DNA of 64,000 nucleotides from Acidobacteriota bacterium (GTDB taxonomy: Bacteria > Acidobacteriota > Terriglobia > Terriglobales > Acidobacteriaceae). This document shows, piece after piece, positions 15,785 to 23,400 of this stretch (positions are counted from its first letter, which is position 1; the number at the start of each line of letters is the position of its first letter). The notes under the pieces were generated by a model, which searched no databases, had not been told where the DNA came from, and saw only the letters and a list, made by a program, of their open reading frames with translations. The translations under genes and the position numbers were made by a program. The stretch is from NCBI GenBank assembly GCA_031296105.1, contig JARLGJ010000012.1:1-64000 (forward strand). The letters run 5' to 3'.

Positions 15785-16516
15785 TCATCCACGGGCTGGT
15801 TCCTCGAGGCGCTCCAGCGCTTTTTCGGCCGCCGTCTGGCTGGCCGCTTTTTTCGTGGCGCCGCTGGCCGTGCAGGTGAAGTCTTCGTTGCCCTCGCCGT
15901 CGCACACAATCACCTTCATCACGAAGGTGCGGTCGTGCGCCGGTCCGCGCTCGCTCTCCAACTCGTACGACGGCTCGGGGCGTCCCTGCGCGCGTAGCGT
16001 CTGCTGCAGGCGCGACTTGTGATCGTCCACCAGAACCTGGTCATGCGCGCCCGCCAGCCGCTCCAACTCGGGATCGAGGATGTAGGTCACCACCACGCGC
16101 CGCGCCGTCTCATAGCCGCCGTCCAGGTACAGCGCCGCCAATACGGCCTCCACCGCGTCGGCCAGCAGAGCCGTCTTGCGCCGTCCACCGGTCTTCTCCT
16201 CGCCGTGCCCCAGGCGCAGGTAGCTGCCCAGTGAGAGACTAGTGGCGCACTGCACCAGATGGCGCGCGTTCACCAGATGGGCGCGCAGCTTGCTCAGGTG
16301 GCCCTCCTGCGACTCCGGAAAGCGCAGCACCAGCTCCTGGCTGGCCACCATTTGCAACACGGCATCGCCCAGGAACTCAAGCTGCTCGTTGTCGCCGCCC
16401 GCGGACGCATGTTCGCGCGCATAGGAGCTGTGGGTCAGCGCCCTCTGCAAAAGTTCGCGGCGCTGGAAACGGTATCCCAGCGCCTCTTCCAGGGTGTCGA
16501 GTGATATTTGCTTCAT
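15785..16516 (-). CDS. rnc: Ribonuclease III
   Basis: This double-strand-specific endoribonuclease processes rRNA precursors and regulatory RNA. The 243-residue protein has the RNase III signature NEQLEFLGDAVL (Glu47, Asp51), the second acidic pair in LLADAVEAVLAALY, and a C-terminal dsRNA-binding domain ending ATKKAASQTAAEKALERL. Its place just ahead of lepB is a common bacterial arrangement. ATG at 16516 gives a normal N-terminus. Confidence 0.94.
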   Translation of the reverse strand: MKQISLDTLEEALGYRFQRRELLQRALTHSSYAREHASAGGDNEQLEFLGDAVLQMVASQELVLRFPESQEGHLSKLRAHLVNARHLVQCATSLSLGSYLRLGHGEEKTGGRRKTALLADAVEAVLAALYLDGGYETARRVVVTYILDPELERLAGAHDQVLVDDHKSRLQQTLRAQGRPEPSYELESERGPAHDRTFVMKVIVCDGEGNEDFTCTASGATKKAASQTAAEKALERLEEPARG

Positions 16517-16552
16517 GATGCACTACCCGCAAATGCCGCACACGGGCGCAAA

Positions 16553-17398
16553 CTATTTCTTCTCCGTGGCCGGAGCGGTTTGCGCCACCGTGGCCAGTTT
16601 GCGCAGGCGATCCTTCTCTTGCGCCGCAAGCTGATGCACTTCGCTGTTGGTCTCGGACGTCCCCAAGGCCTTGTCCACGTTGGCCTGGGCGCCGCTCAGG
16701 TCGTTGGTCTTGTCGTTGGCCACGGCCAGACGCAGATACACCACCGCGTCCGTGTGCTCCTTCTCTTCGGCCACCGCGGCGTTGTATTCCTTGATGGCGT
16801 TGAAGTAGTCGGCGCGCTTGAAGAACACCGTGCCCTGCACCTCGTGCGCCGTGCCGCGCAACTGCGCCATCGCCGCCGCGAACTGCTCCGGCGTCATGTT
16901 GGCCGGCATGGGAATGGATGCCGAATACAGCAGAGCGCTCTTGGCGTCCGCCGAGGCCTCTTGCAGGCGGTCGTCGCGGTCCAGGTCGTCGTCATGCGTG
17001 CGCTCGGCCAGAATCTGTCCCGCCGTGGCCAGGGCTACCGCGTTCTCCGGATCGTAGCGCACCACGGCCCGCGCCATCTCCAGCGCCTTGCCGGTGTTGC
17101 CAGCGTTCTGATACGCGCCCATCGCCATCTGGAACAGGTAGGCGCGCAGCTCGCTGCTGGTGAAGCGCTGGGCAAAGTCCGAGGCCGCTGCCTCCAACTG
17201 GCCAGGATCCTGCAGGGCCGCCGCGGTCTTGAAGGCGTCGTACTCTGCCTGCGTCTTGGGCTGCGGCTGCTTCCTGGCCGCCGGGGCTTGCGACGCCGGG
17301 GCGTCCTTGGACGCGGTCTGGGCCAGGGCGTTCGGTGCCGCCGGCAGGGCGGCGCTCAGCAGCAGGGCTGCAACGGTCATCGTGAATTTCTTTTTCAT
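16553..17398 (-). CDS. Exported TPR-like protein
   Basis: The 281-residue product has a signal peptide (MKKKFTMTVAALLLSAALPAAPNALAQ) shown here only as its start MKKKFTMTVAALLLSAAL and cleavage region ALAQ. Degenerate tetratricopeptide-like helix pairs follow (LEAAASDFAQRF, ALEMARAVVRYDPENAVAL, YFNAIKEYNAAVAEEKEH). It is probably a periplasmic or envelope scaffold protein; no partner can be named. The gene starts 10 bases after the stop of the preceding TPR-like gene and lies 37 bases upstream of rnc, so it is probably co-transcribed with both. Confidence 0.75.
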   Translation of the reverse strand: MKKKFTMTVAALLLSAALPAAPNALAQTASKDAPASQAPAARKQPQPKTQAEYDAFKTAAALQDPGQLEAAASDFAQRFTSSELRAYLFQMAMGAYQNAGNTGKALEMARAVVRYDPENAVALATAGQILAERTHDDDLDRDDRLQEASADAKSALLYSASIPMPANMTPEQFAAAMAQLRGTAHEVQGTVFFKRADYFNAIKEYNAAVAEEKEHTDAVVYLRLAVANDKTNDLSGAQANVDKALGTSETNSEVHQLAAQEKDRLRKLATVAQTAPATEKK

Positions 17399-17407
17399 TT
17401 CCGGAAC

Positions 17408-18919
17408 CTATTCCTTTGTGTTGTCGCTGCTGGAATGCCGCGACGGAGCATGATAGGCCTGCTGCAATCCTTTTTCCGCCGCCGCCTTCACCTCGGGCGT
17501 GGCATCGTCGGACAGCGCCGCCTGGTACTGCGCCACTGCTTCCTGCCGCTTTTCCTGCAAGTCCAGCAAACGGCCCAGGTACACGTGCGACCAGCCGCGG
17601 ATCTTCGCGTCCGTGGAGGCCTTGGCCGCGCGCTCGAACGAATCCTGCGCCTCTGCCAGCTTGCCGTCCGCCACCGCGACGCGCGCCAGCACGAAGAAGG
17701 CGCGTCCCTGGTCCTGCTTGTTGTCGATCGCCTGGCGGGCGTAGTTGCGCGCGCCGTCAAAGTTGCCGCTGGCCAGCGCCCGCTCCGCCAGGTCCAGCAG
17801 AATGTCCTTGCGCTGCGCGCGGCGCACCAGTTCGTTGGTGGAGCTTTGCAGGAACGGCACCTTGGCGGCAAACTTCGTCTGCTGCTCCACGTCAATGTCG
17901 TGCAGCCAGTTGGCGTAGGACTGGTCCAGCCCGATCTCATCCGTCTCGAACGTTTGTAGCTCGTGATAGAAGTACATCGTCAAAATGAAGCCCTGCCGCG
18001 TGGCCAGCCAGGCGGCCGCTTCCTTGGCCTGCTCCGGTCCCTTGCGTCCGCCCACCTGCCGCGCTTCAATCGCCTTGATCAGCGATTCCGTGGTCAGCAG
18101 GCCAATGTCGAAGCGGTAGCTCTCATCCAGCGCCGAGGACTTCACCGTCTCCAGCAGCGGATAGAGCCTTTGCAGAGTGGTGCCGCGGCTCATCAGCCTG
18201 GGGTCCAGAAGGTAGTGCAGATAGGTGTGCCGGAGCGGGTCCAGCCGCAGCGGCTCGTTCGACGATGGCGAAAGCACCATGAAGTAGTCCTCGCCGTAAT
18301 TGCGCGAGTTGACCTCGCTGGGCGCCGCCAGCGGCTCCAGGTAAATAAGGAAGTTGTGCTGAAAGTAGCTGCTCAGGTTGCGCTTCAGGTACAGGTCGGT
18401 GCCGAGCAGCATATCGGCCACGGGCTTGTGGGCCTGCTGCACCAGTTGGTCGTAATCGGCGCGGTGGCGCAGCCATATGGAGTCCAGGTTCGCCGCCTGG
18501 CTGAACTTCTGCAGCAGGGGCACAAAGCCCAGCACGAAGATGGCATCCGGCGGCAGGTTCGCCTCGCTTGTTTTAAGCTGCACCCGGGCGTTGTTCTCCA
18601 GGTTCAGTCCCAGGGAAACGTAATTGGAGAGCGTGCGCGAGGCCGTATCCTGCTGGTGATCCTCGTAGTAGCCGCACATGTTGCGCAGCGCGTTCTGCGC
18701 CGCCGCGGATTGCGCCGCCTGCAATACTTCGGCGCGGATCTGCCCGCGCAGCGGCGTGCTCTCACTCAGTCCCGTGTCATAGCCGCAGGCGTTGATGCCG
18801 GCCATCACGCTGAAGAGGCCTTCGCTGGTTTCCACGCTCATGTGCCCTTGCGCCTGTGCCGCGCCGGCCGTCGCCAGCGCCAGCAGGAGCGAGAAAAAAA
18901 TCGGAATTCGGGTGTTCAG
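17408..18919 (-). CDS. Exported repeat protein with C-terminal TPRs, predicted CTG start
   Basis: The product begins with a signal peptide (NTRIPIFFSLLLALATAGAA, cut after AQAQ) and ends in TPR units (ERALASGNFDGARNYARQAI, AFFVLARVAVADGKLAEAQ, LGRLLDLQEKRQEAVAQYQ). The middle ~250 residues are helical with no motif I recognise. The start is unusual. Three ATG codons at 18941-18949 lack a good ribosome-binding site and put ten extra residues in front of the signal peptide, whereas a perfect AGGAGG (18925-18930) sits 5 bases before a CTG at 18917-18919. I place the start there (503 residues); an ATG at 18949 would give 513. Function unknown; likely periplasmic. Confidence 0.7.
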   Translation of the reverse strand: MNTRIPIFFSLLLALATAGAAQAQGHMSVETSEGLFSVMAGINACGYDTGLSESTPLRGQIRAEVLQAAQSAAAQNALRNMCGYYEDHQQDTASRTLSNYVSLGLNLENNARVQLKTSEANLPPDAIFVLGFVPLLQKFSQAANLDSIWLRHRADYDQLVQQAHKPVADMLLGTDLYLKRNLSSYFQHNFLIYLEPLAAPSEVNSRNYGEDYFMVLSPSSNEPLRLDPLRHTYLHYLLDPRLMSRGTTLQRLYPLLETVKSSALDESYRFDIGLLTTESLIKAIEARQVGGRKGPEQAKEAAAWLATRQGFILTMYFYHELQTFETDEIGLDQSYANWLHDIDVEQQTKFAAKVPFLQSSTNELVRRAQRKDILLDLAERALASGNFDGARNYARQAIDNKQDQGRAFFVLARVAVADGKLAEAQDSFERAAKASTDAKIRGWSHVYLGRLLDLQEKRQEAVAQYQAALSDDATPEVKAAAEKGLQQAYHAPSRHSSSDNTKE

Positions 18920-19090
18920 GGAAGCCTCCTGGAAGCTAGTCATCATCATCGTTCCGGCTTTGCTGCCAGTGTAAGAGGGCACGGGCCGGAGACGCAAATC
19001 CTTTGCGGGAAGGGGGTTCAGGCGGGGGAAAAGGAACGATTCAGGATACGTCCGCGGCGGTTCCTGGGGACCGCCGCGCGAAAAGCCGAT

Positions 19091-19747
19091 CTAACCGCCG
19101 ACATTCACGTCGGAGAACGAGAGCACCACCATTCCACTCGTCGGCACGCCAAAGCTGGTGGCCGGGCGGAACTGGGTAAAGATCAGCGCGTTCTTCATCT
19201 GCGGTGTCAGCTCCGTCCCCGGACCGCTCAGCAGACGGTAATCCTGCACCCGCCCCTGGGGATCGATGATTGCTTCCACCATCACGCCGTCGCCGCTGCC
19301 GCTGCTCAGCCCAAAGGGAGCGCTAGTCATCTCCGGCGGCGTGTAGAGCGCGGTGGGAACCACGTCGTTGCTCGTCCGCGCGTGCGCCGGAACCAGCAAT
19401 CCGATCAGCAGCCCGAAGATCAGCACCGCCGAAACCAGTCCGGCCGTGGCCGGGAACATGAACGCGTTCAGCGCGTTCTCCCAGCGCACCAGCAGGCTGT
19501 CCCAGCGCGACATGCGCCGCGCCGCCAGTTGCTGCGAAGCCGCCAGCCGCAGGCGCAACTCCAGGTTCGCCGGTACCGGCTGCGGCGGGATATAGGCCAT
19601 CATGCGGCGCGCCCGCCGCATGATGGCGTAGCGCTCACTACATTCCTCGCATTCATCCAGATGACGGCCCACCTGCTGTTCGCGGCTCTCCTCGAGCATC
19701 GCGTCCAGCAGCGGGGAAAGCAACTTCCTGGCTTCCGAACACCTCAT
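19091..19747 (-). CDS. Anti-sigma factor with C-terminal TonB-C-like domain
   Basis: The 218-residue protein has an N-terminal zinc-binding anti-sigma domain (zf-HC2/ZAS) with the H-x3-C-x2-C motif in HLDECEEC, one membrane helix (LVSAVLIFGLLIGLLV, residues ~104-119), and an extracytoplasmic domain that looks like the TonB C-terminal fold (VMVEAIIDPQGRVQDYRLLSG, then LTPQMKNALIFTQFRPAT). It overlaps the sigma factor gene by four bases (ATGA), the normal arrangement for a membrane anti-sigma factor. The TonB-C-like sensor part is uncommon and may bind an envelope partner; that role is inference. Confidence 0.82.
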   Translation of the reverse strand: MRCSEARKLLSPLLDAMLEESREQQVGRHLDECEECSERYAIMRRARRMMAYIPPQPVPANLELRLRLAASQQLAARRMSRWDSLLVRWENALNAFMFPATAGLVSAVLIFGLLIGLLVPAHARTSNDVVPTALYTPPEMTSAPFGLSSGSGDGVMVEAIIDPQGRVQDYRLLSGPGTELTPQMKNALIFTQFRPATSFGVPTSGMVVLSFSDVNVGG

Positions 19748-20436
19748 GATGTGACCTCAATCTCCCGGTTGCCGGACGCCATCTTGCGCGCGTTCCCAGC
19801 CCCTTCCGGAGCCAACTCCGGGGTAAATTCGCCGGCATAGCGAGCCAGACGGCGGCGCAGGGCTTCGCGCCCGCGCACCAGCCTGGACTTCACCGTGCCC
19901 AGCGAAGTTTCGGTCATCTCTGCGATTTCTTCATACGACAAATCTTCCATGTCCCGCAGGACCACGGCCGTGCGAAACGGCTCCGGTACTTCCTTCAAGG
20001 CCTCTTCCAGGCGCGCCCGGACTTCGCCGCGCGCCACCAGGTCGAACGGCGTGTCGCGCCGGTCCACCAGCGAGTTGCGGACGACCCGCGCGCCGTTCTC
20101 CTCCGCTTCGTGCTCGATCGGAGTCTCCTGCGCTTTATGGCGGAAGAACCAGCGGCGCCGGTTGCTCGCCTCGTGAATGGCAATGCGGTACATCCAGGTC
20201 TTCAGGCTGCTTTCGCCGTTAAAGCTGGCCATGCCACGGAAGACCTTGATGAATACTTCCTGGGTTGTGTCGGGGGCATCCGCCGGGTCGTCCAGAACCC
20301 GGTACACCAGGTTGTAGATGGCCGCGTGATGGAGGGAGATGAGGCGTGAGTAGGCTTCCTCGCTGCCCGCCTTTAATTCGGCGACAAACGCGAGATCGTC
20401 CTGCCGTATTTCCCAGGCGCCAGTAAACCCGCCCAT
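19744..20436 (-). CDS. ECF RNA polymerase sigma factor (RpoE-like)
   Basis: The 230-residue protein carries region 2 (AIYNLVYRVLDDPADAPDTTQEVFIKVF, seen here as YRVLDDPADAPDTTQEVF) and region 4 with a helix-turn-helix (SYEEIAEMTETSLGTVKSRL). It would direct RNA polymerase to stress or envelope promoters and be held by the anti-sigma factor downstream. The start is the ATG at 20434-20436, preceded by TAGGAG 8 bases away; the in-frame ATG at 20472 has no ribosome-binding site. A motif like GGGAAC-N18-GTCTA lies 150 bases upstream (20593-20621), which fits autoregulation. Confidence 0.9.
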   Translation of the reverse strand: MGGFTGAWEIRQDDLAFVAELKAGSEEAYSRLISLHHAAIYNLVYRVLDDPADAPDTTQEVFIKVFRGMASFNGESSLKTWMYRIAIHEASNRRRWFFRHKAQETPIEHEAEENGARVVRNSLVDRRDTPFDLVARGEVRARLEEALKEVPEPFRTAVVLRDMEDLSYEEIAEMTETSLGTVKSRLVRGREALRRRLARYAGEFTPELAPEGAGNARKMASGNREIEVTS

Positions 20437-20591
20437 GGTTGCAACTCCTACGGCACTCACCGCAACCTCCATGATAAATCGATCCGCACAACCCGGACAA
20501 CATTTTCCGCTTGCTACTTCTTCCTGAAAGAGCCATCGCCGCTAGAGACCACGGCATGTTCCGGAGGAGTTTTTCTCCTTCGACATACCTA

Positions 20592-20621
20592 ATAGACTCC
20601 GCGCAGGCAAAAAATGTTCCC
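20592..20621 (-). promoter_or_regulatory. Predicted ECF-type promoter of the sigma factor gene
   Basis: On the minus strand GGGAAC (20621-20616) is followed after 18 bases by GTCTA (20597-20593). This matches the general ECF promoter layout (GGAAC at -35, GTC at -10). The expected start is near 20586. Confidence 0.5.
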
Positions 20622-20686
20622 GGAAAAAAAGTACGGCCCTGGGTAGCACGTCCCCGGGGCCACGTCTGGCCGTCTTACGCCCGGAC

Positions 20687-21319
20687 TCAATGGGTGCTTG
20701 ACGCCGAACTCTTAGCCTTTTTCCCCGACGGCTGGTTGTCATCCACCACAATCCGCTTGGGAGCCTTGGACGGGGCGGCATTGGTCTGCGCCCGCACCTT
20801 GGCCAGCTCCAGGTCGCCATGGAATGAAAGCTGGTCGATACGCTCGGCCAACTGGCGGCGCACGCTGTCGAGCTGTCCCAGATCGGCCTCCAGAGCCCCG
20901 TAAGACTCGCGTCCGGCAAAGGCCGCGGCCCCCGGCGCCAGCAGGGAAAAGGCGTCCGTCAGCGCATTTAAATTCCTGTAAAGACGAAAGTTGGCATTCA
21001 TCGAGCCGGGCGCCGAGCGCGCCTTCTGGATCAGTTCCGGCACCGCGTAAGCCAGGTTGCGGCGTATCGAGTCGCTGGTGCTCAGAGACTGCTCGCGGTC
21101 CGCCGAGCTGGTCTTCCAGCGGTCGATCTGCAAGCGGGAGACGTCGCCGTCCAGCCGCTGCGCCGTGTCGCGAAGCTGGTCCAAAAGCCCGTAAAGAGCG
21201 GCATCGGCCGGCATCGCGGCGTTTTCCGGCGGGCGGGCCGCGCTCGTTTGCGCCACCGTCGTCAGGGGCATTGCCAAAGCCAGGGTCAAACAGACCGTGG
21301 CGCGAATCATTTTGGTCAC
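20687..21319 (-). CDS. Exported helical protein, function unknown
   Basis: The 210-residue product has a signal peptide (MIRATVCLTLALAMPLTTVAQ core) and a largely helical mature part (YGLLDQLRDTAQRLDGDVS, LGQLDSVRRQLAERIDQL), ending in a basic, Ser-rich tail (PSKAPKRIVVDD, KKAKSSASSTH). I do not recognise the family. The GTG at 21317-21319 lies 5 bases after AGGTGG (21325-21330) and is preferred over the ATG at 21310, which would be 14 bases away. It is followed by the sigma factor gene on the same strand, with a predicted internal promoter between. Confidence 0.65.
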   Translation of the reverse strand: MTKMIRATVCLTLALAMPLTTVAQTSAARPPENAAMPADAALYGLLDQLRDTAQRLDGDVSRLQIDRWKTSSADREQSLSTSDSIRRNLAYAVPELIQKARSAPGSMNANFRLYRNLNALTDAFSLLAPGAAAFAGRESYGALEADLGQLDSVRRQLAERIDQLSFHGDLELAKVRAQTNAAPSKAPKRIVVDDNQPSGKKAKSSASSTH

Positions 21320-21852
21320 AGATACCACCTCACTTCGTTGGATTCCCGTTGGACCGCCTGGGATGTCGCTCCCGGCCACGCACCTCGATATGTACCACAC
21401 CGATACCCTGAATGAGTGCTCATCGACCATCTCAATCCCCTTTGATCCTTATTGCTCAATGGTATCCGTCGAATTTACCAGGGGTTCATACCATTTCCCT
21501 TTCGACACAAAACACTGCCAAGTTCCAGATCGGGATTACGTTGGGATGAAGTTCGGCCATGCCTGTCTTTGACAGGAAAAAATCTAATTAGACTGGAAAT
21601 ACCCCCAAGGCGGTAGCCGTAAATCCGGCTCCGCCTTCTTTAACCCCTGGATGCGGTACCCGCAAGTTCGTCCCTTCGTCGATGCGGGAATGAGGCAGAG
21701 CACGCGCGGCAGTAGATCGCAGCAGCCCCTTTAGTAGCAGTCTGGGTCCCGGAAGTCAGTGTGCAGTGAGTAAGGTTGGGTTTGTCTGCGTGCAGTATGC
21801 GGCTCTGCGTTTTTCAACTTCTTCGACGTGAACTTTGTGTGAAGGGTGGGAA
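21320..21852. other. Divergent intergenic region upstream of the exopolysaccharide locus
   Basis: 533 bases without a credible gene and visibly lower in GC than the flanks. It must hold the promoters for the exported helical protein (minus) and the wbaP-like gene (plus). Visible structures are a TTGACA at 21569-21574 without a convincing -10 partner, a 6-bp hairpin CCTGTC-TTT-GACAGG (21562-21576), and a 10-bp stem with one bulged base (21609-21619 with 21626-21635) followed by TTCTTT. The last could be a leader terminator or structured RNA; no known riboswitch consensus was matched. Confidence 0.4.
21609..21641 (+). other. Strong hairpin in leader of the EPS locus
   Basis: GGCGG-T-AGCCG pairs with CGGCT-CCGCC around the loop TAAATC and is followed by TTCTTT. 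It lies about 210 bases upstream of the wbaP-like start. It may be an attenuator or the terminator of a short transcript. Confidence 0.4.
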
Positions 21853-23232
21853 ATGATCAGAAGGTTGCAGTTGTACCAGTTTTTCTTTCGGTCCTGCTGT
21901 TTCGTTTTGCCTCTAGCGTCTTTTGCCGCGGCGGCCTTCGTGCTGCGTGGCGAAATCATGACGCAGGGAATGGAGCGTGACTACTTCTTCCTCGCCGTCC
22001 TCCTGACCCTGGTCTGGATCGTCGCCTGCGAGCATTTTGAAGTCACTTACCTCCCGGTTCTATTGCAGGACACCGCCGGGGTGCGTAACTGCACCAAGGC
22101 CCTGCTGTGGACGTACATGTCCGGCTTCACCGCGCTGTTTTTCTACCGTGGCGCCAGCTATTCGCGCCTGTTGTTTGCCACCAGCGCCATCCTGATGCTC
22201 TCGGGCAATCTTCTGCTGCGCGCTCTCTTCCGCCAGCGGCTGCTGCACATGTCGCGCGGCCGCGAGCGCACCCGCGTGGCCATTGTCGGCACCGACGCCT
22301 TTGCCCTGCGCACGGCGCAGCGCCTGGCCAGCAGCAAGATCGCTCCCTGTGAGCCGGTGGCCTTTGTCCGCGTCCCCGGCCAGCCGCGGGTAGAGGTGCC
22401 TGGGGTGCCGGTGTACGAGCTTGAGGAGCTGCTCAACCGCAACCTGCATAACTTCGCCGACGACGTGGTTATTGCCGTCTCGCCGGAGACCTTGCCGGTG
22501 CTCTCCACCCTGGTCCGGGAGCTGAAGTCTCTGGCCGTGCCGATCCGTCTGATCCTCGACTTCGGCGGCGACTTCGAGGTGCGCGACCGCCTCTTCCGCG
22601 TCGGTGGCACCAGCCTGCTGGACGTGCGCATTGCGCCCACCGAGACCATCGGCTACGTGATCCTCAAGCGCGGTTTTGACGTGGTCTTCGCCCTCTTTGC
22701 CCTGGCCATTGCCGCCTTGCCCATGCTGCTGATTGCGGCGGCCGTCAAGCTCACCTCGCCGGGGCCGGTGCTGTTTGCCCAGGAACGCGTGGGTCTTAAC
22801 GGACAGGTCTTCCGCATGTTGAAGTTTCGCACCATGAAGGTCGCTCCCCCTTCGGTTAGCGACACGCAGTGGACCACGCCCAACGCGGCCCGTCTGACGC
22901 CCATTGGCGCTTTTCTGCGCAAGAGCAGCCTCGACGAACTGCCGCAGTTCCTCAATGTCCTGCGCGGGGAGATGAGCGTGGTTGGTCCGCGGCCGGAGCG
23001 TCCGCACTTCGTGGAGAAGTTCAACGGCGAGATCGAAGCCTACAACACGCGCCATCATCTCAAGGCCGGCATCACCGGCTGGGCGCAGGTCTGCGGCTTG
23101 CGCGGCGATACCGACATCGCCAAGCGCGTCGAAGCCGATCTCTATTACATGCGGAACTGGAGCTTCATCTTCGATCTGCGCATCATCCTGCTTACCCTGG
23201 TGGCCGGAATGTTCGCCAAGAACGCCTACTAA
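21853..23232 (+). CDS. Undecaprenyl-phosphate sugar phosphotransferase (polyisoprenyl phosphoglycosyltransferase)
   Basis: This integral membrane enzyme starts exopolysaccharide repeat-unit synthesis by moving a sugar-1-phosphate onto undecaprenyl phosphate. The 459-residue protein has four N-terminal membrane segments, a central nucleotide-binding-like domain (RVAIVGTDAFALRTAQRLA), then the WbaP/CpsE-type catalytic domain: a membrane re-entrant helix (FDVVFALFALAIAALPMLL), FKMRTM-like LKFRTMK, SSLDELPQ with the Asp-Glu pair, and VGPRPERP. The ATG at 21853 (MIRRLQ) follows AAGGGTGGGAA. A terminator follows the gene. The transferred sugar (Glc, Gal or other) cannot be told from sequence. Confidence 0.9.
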   Translation: MIRRLQLYQFFFRSCCFVLPLASFAAAAFVLRGEIMTQGMERDYFFLAVLLTLVWIVACEHFEVTYLPVLLQDTAGVRNCTKALLWTYMSGFTALFFYRGASYSRLLFATSAILMLSGNLLLRALFRQRLLHMSRGRERTRVAIVGTDAFALRTAQRLASSKIAPCEPVAFVRVPGQPRVEVPGVPVYELEELLNRNLHNFADDVVIAVSPETLPVLSTLVRELKSLAVPIRLILDFGGDFEVRDRLFRVGGTSLLDVRIAPTETIGYVILKRGFDVVFALFALAIAALPMLLIAAAVKLTSPGPVLFAQERVGLNGQVFRMLKFRTMKVAPPSVSDTQWTTPNAARLTPIGAFLRKSSLDELPQFLNVLRGEMSVVGPRPERPHFVEKFNGEIEAYNTRHHLKAGITGWAQVCGLRGDTDIAKRVEADLYYMRNWSFIFDLRIILLTLVAGMFAKNAY

Positions 23233-23245
23233 GACAGATTCCCGC

Positions 23246-23287
23246 GGGTGGAAGCGCGGAGCCGTGCTTCCGCCCGTGTTTTCTTCC
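23246..23287 (+). terminator. Terminator after the phosphoglycosyltransferase gene
   Basis: GGGTGGAAGC (23246-23255) pairs with GCTTCCGCCC (23266-23275), one G-U pair, then GTGTTTTCTTCC. It suggests that the initiating enzyme is transcribed apart from the downstream genes, at least partly. Confidence 0.6.
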
Positions 23288-23400
23288 GTTTGGGCGATTT
23301 CGCAAATCGCGCGTTGTCCGTCATAATGGACTCACAACATCTGTTCCATCTTTGTCTTCTGGATACGCCAGAGATTTGCGGCGGGCCTTAAGGGAGATCA

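Noticed and set aside
21569-21600. Housekeeping promoter with TTGACA for the wbaP-like gene
   Set aside because: No -10 box at 16-19 bp from the TTGACA, and the TTGACA itself lies within a 6-bp hairpin.
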